Positions 4,818 through 5,530 of a DNA stretch of 5,530 nt are shown here, one piece after another; position 1 is the first letter of the stretch, and each line of letters opens with the position of its first letter. Source of the stretch: Spirochaetaceae bacterium (GTDB lineage: Bacteria > Spirochaetota > Spirochaetia > Treponematales > Breznakiellaceae); contig JAIRPH010000236.1 in the NCBI GenBank assembly GCA_031257135.1, forward strand, positions 1 to 5,530, in the 5' to 3' direction. The position numbers and the translations under genes were made by a program. Under the pieces are notes generated by a model that saw only the letters and a program-made list of their open reading frames with translations, was not told where the DNA came from and searched no databases.

Positions 4818-5530
4818 TTAGGCTACCGTGAACTCTACGGCGTAGGCGATAGTCCGAGGGCTTTTCAGCGGATTATTCGACGCCCCGGAATACTGGGTTA
4901 GGACCTCGATTTTCCACTGACCCGGAGACAATGCGGGAATAATGCCGATGAGCTTGCCCGCGGAGTTCTCCGCCAGATGCCCGCCTACCTGAACCCGCTG
5001 GGCGGGAGCCGCCCCGGACACAAAGTAGATTCCGCAGGACGGGTCTGGTCCGGAGATTTTCAGCTTATGCCCGGTAATGGAAAACATCCCGCCGGGGGTA
5101 AGCGATTCGTTGACCGCCTCGGTTGTCACGTCAACGACCTCGGCGATGAAGCCTCCGGTATCGGCTACGCCCTCGATGAGGACTTCTACGTGTTCCGCAA
5201 GGTCCCGCAGAGGCTTCAGCGTCCTAAAGCTGAAACCGATTTTGTGCTTCTCAGGACTGAACCGTTCCGCGGCGTTCTCCCACGTGCCGCCTATGCGGGG
5301 ATGTATGGAAAAGTATTTGAGATTCACCGAAAACCCATCGCCCAACTGGTACGCGGCTTCGTCGAAAAACTGCCGGACGTGTTCGGTAAGATCGTCGTAA
5401 CTGCCGGTAAAGCCGCCCCGGTTCTTGAGCGCGGCGCAGACATCCTCGACAGATAGAGACGCTTCGTCGTCGGCTCTCGCGATAAAGGCTCCCTGAACCC
5501 CGTGAAGATAGTTCGGATAGAGTTTCGCCC
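4818..5530 (-). CDS. HU-like DNA-binding domain / DUF4469 protein (N terminus outside window)
   Basis: The frame is open from the right edge to the TAA at 4818-4820, giving 236 complete residues. The first visible residues are AKLYPNYLHGVQGAFIARAD. A TTG at 5345 would give a 175-residue product, but the matching sequence continues upstream of it, so the true start lies beyond the edge. From memory of the family (about 240-250 residues) only some 5-15 residues are missing. The first half (to about residue 125) resembles the HU-like DNA-binding domain, with AYQLGDGFSVNLKYFS and F.PEKHKIGF. The second half fits DUF4469, an Ig-like fold, with NESLTPGGMFSITGHKLKI, IPALSPGQWKIEV and TQYSGASNNPLKSPRT. 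Such proteins are common in Bacteroidetes and Treponema, often in several copies, and their role is not established. The 196-base spacer downstream suggests it is a separate unit from the PH-like cluster. Confidence 0.9.
   Translation of the reverse strand, partial: AKLYPNYLHGVQGAFIARADDEASLSVEDVCAALKNRGGFTGSYDDLTEHVRQFFDEAAYQLGDGFSVNLKYFSIHPRIGGTWENAAERFSPEKHKIGFSFRTLKPLRDLAEHVEVLIEGVADTGGFIAEVVDVTTEAVNESLTPGGMFSITGHKLKISGPDPSCGIYFVSGAAPAQRVQVGGHLAENSAGKLIGIIPALSPGQWKIEVLTQYSGASNNPLKSPRTIAYAVEFTVA

Noticed and set aside
4977..5456. Plus-strand 159-codon open frame opposite the DUF4469 gene
   Set aside because: It is the antisense of a confidently recognised gene, has no ribosome site, and its composition is that of a shadow frame.

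Overview
The window reads as one co-directional block on the minus strand: four clear genes plus a fifth cut by the left edge, with short spacers and strong AGGAGG-type ribosome sites. Base composition looks close to 50% GC by eye. The gene content suggests a host-associated spirochaete, most like the mid-GC gut Treponema group. The clues are a BspA-type LRR protein with 'SIDGVLFDK..KTLI.YP' inserts, a Sel1/TPR protein ending in a bacterial SH3 domain with a 'GWCFGAYLKYL' tail, and an HU-like/DUF4469 protein. This is family recognition from memory, not a search, so the taxon is a moderate-confidence inference.

Layout in the direction of transcription (right to left). (1) 5530-4818: an HU-like DNA-binding/DUF4469 (Ig-like) protein, missing only its extreme N terminus. 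(2) 4817-4622: a 196-base spacer. It holds an array of palindromic units with a period of 22-23 bases (TTAAACC-N5-GGTTTAA), then an orphan AAGGAGG + ATG that stops after two codons, then a roughly 30-codon open stretch in the adjacent frame that may be a broken small gene. (3) 4621-4175: a 148-residue protein resembling bacterial PH-like domains, with a small Cys cluster. (4) 4166-3747: a 139-residue protein with two membrane segments, 8 bases downstream. (5) 3704-1635: a 689-residue protein with TPRs, two blocks of Sel1-like repeats, one membrane span, a duplicated amphipathic segment and an SH3 domain. (6) 1634-1548: a spacer with a strong hairpin and one more copy of the palindromic unit directly against the ribosome site. 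(7) 1547-1: an exported LRR protein with signal peptide, running off the left edge after 515 codons with no stop.

The genes 4621-1635 look like one transcription unit, with spacers of 8 and 42 bases. They could make a cytoplasmic/membrane scaffold: a PH-like protein, a small two-pass membrane protein, and a membrane-anchored TPR/Sel1 protein with its SH3 domain outside the inner membrane, beside a secreted LRR protein. No enzyme, transposase, RNA gene or CRISPR array is visible. The most unusual DNA signal is the palindromic element shared by two separate intergenic regions, placed immediately upstream of ribosome-binding sites.
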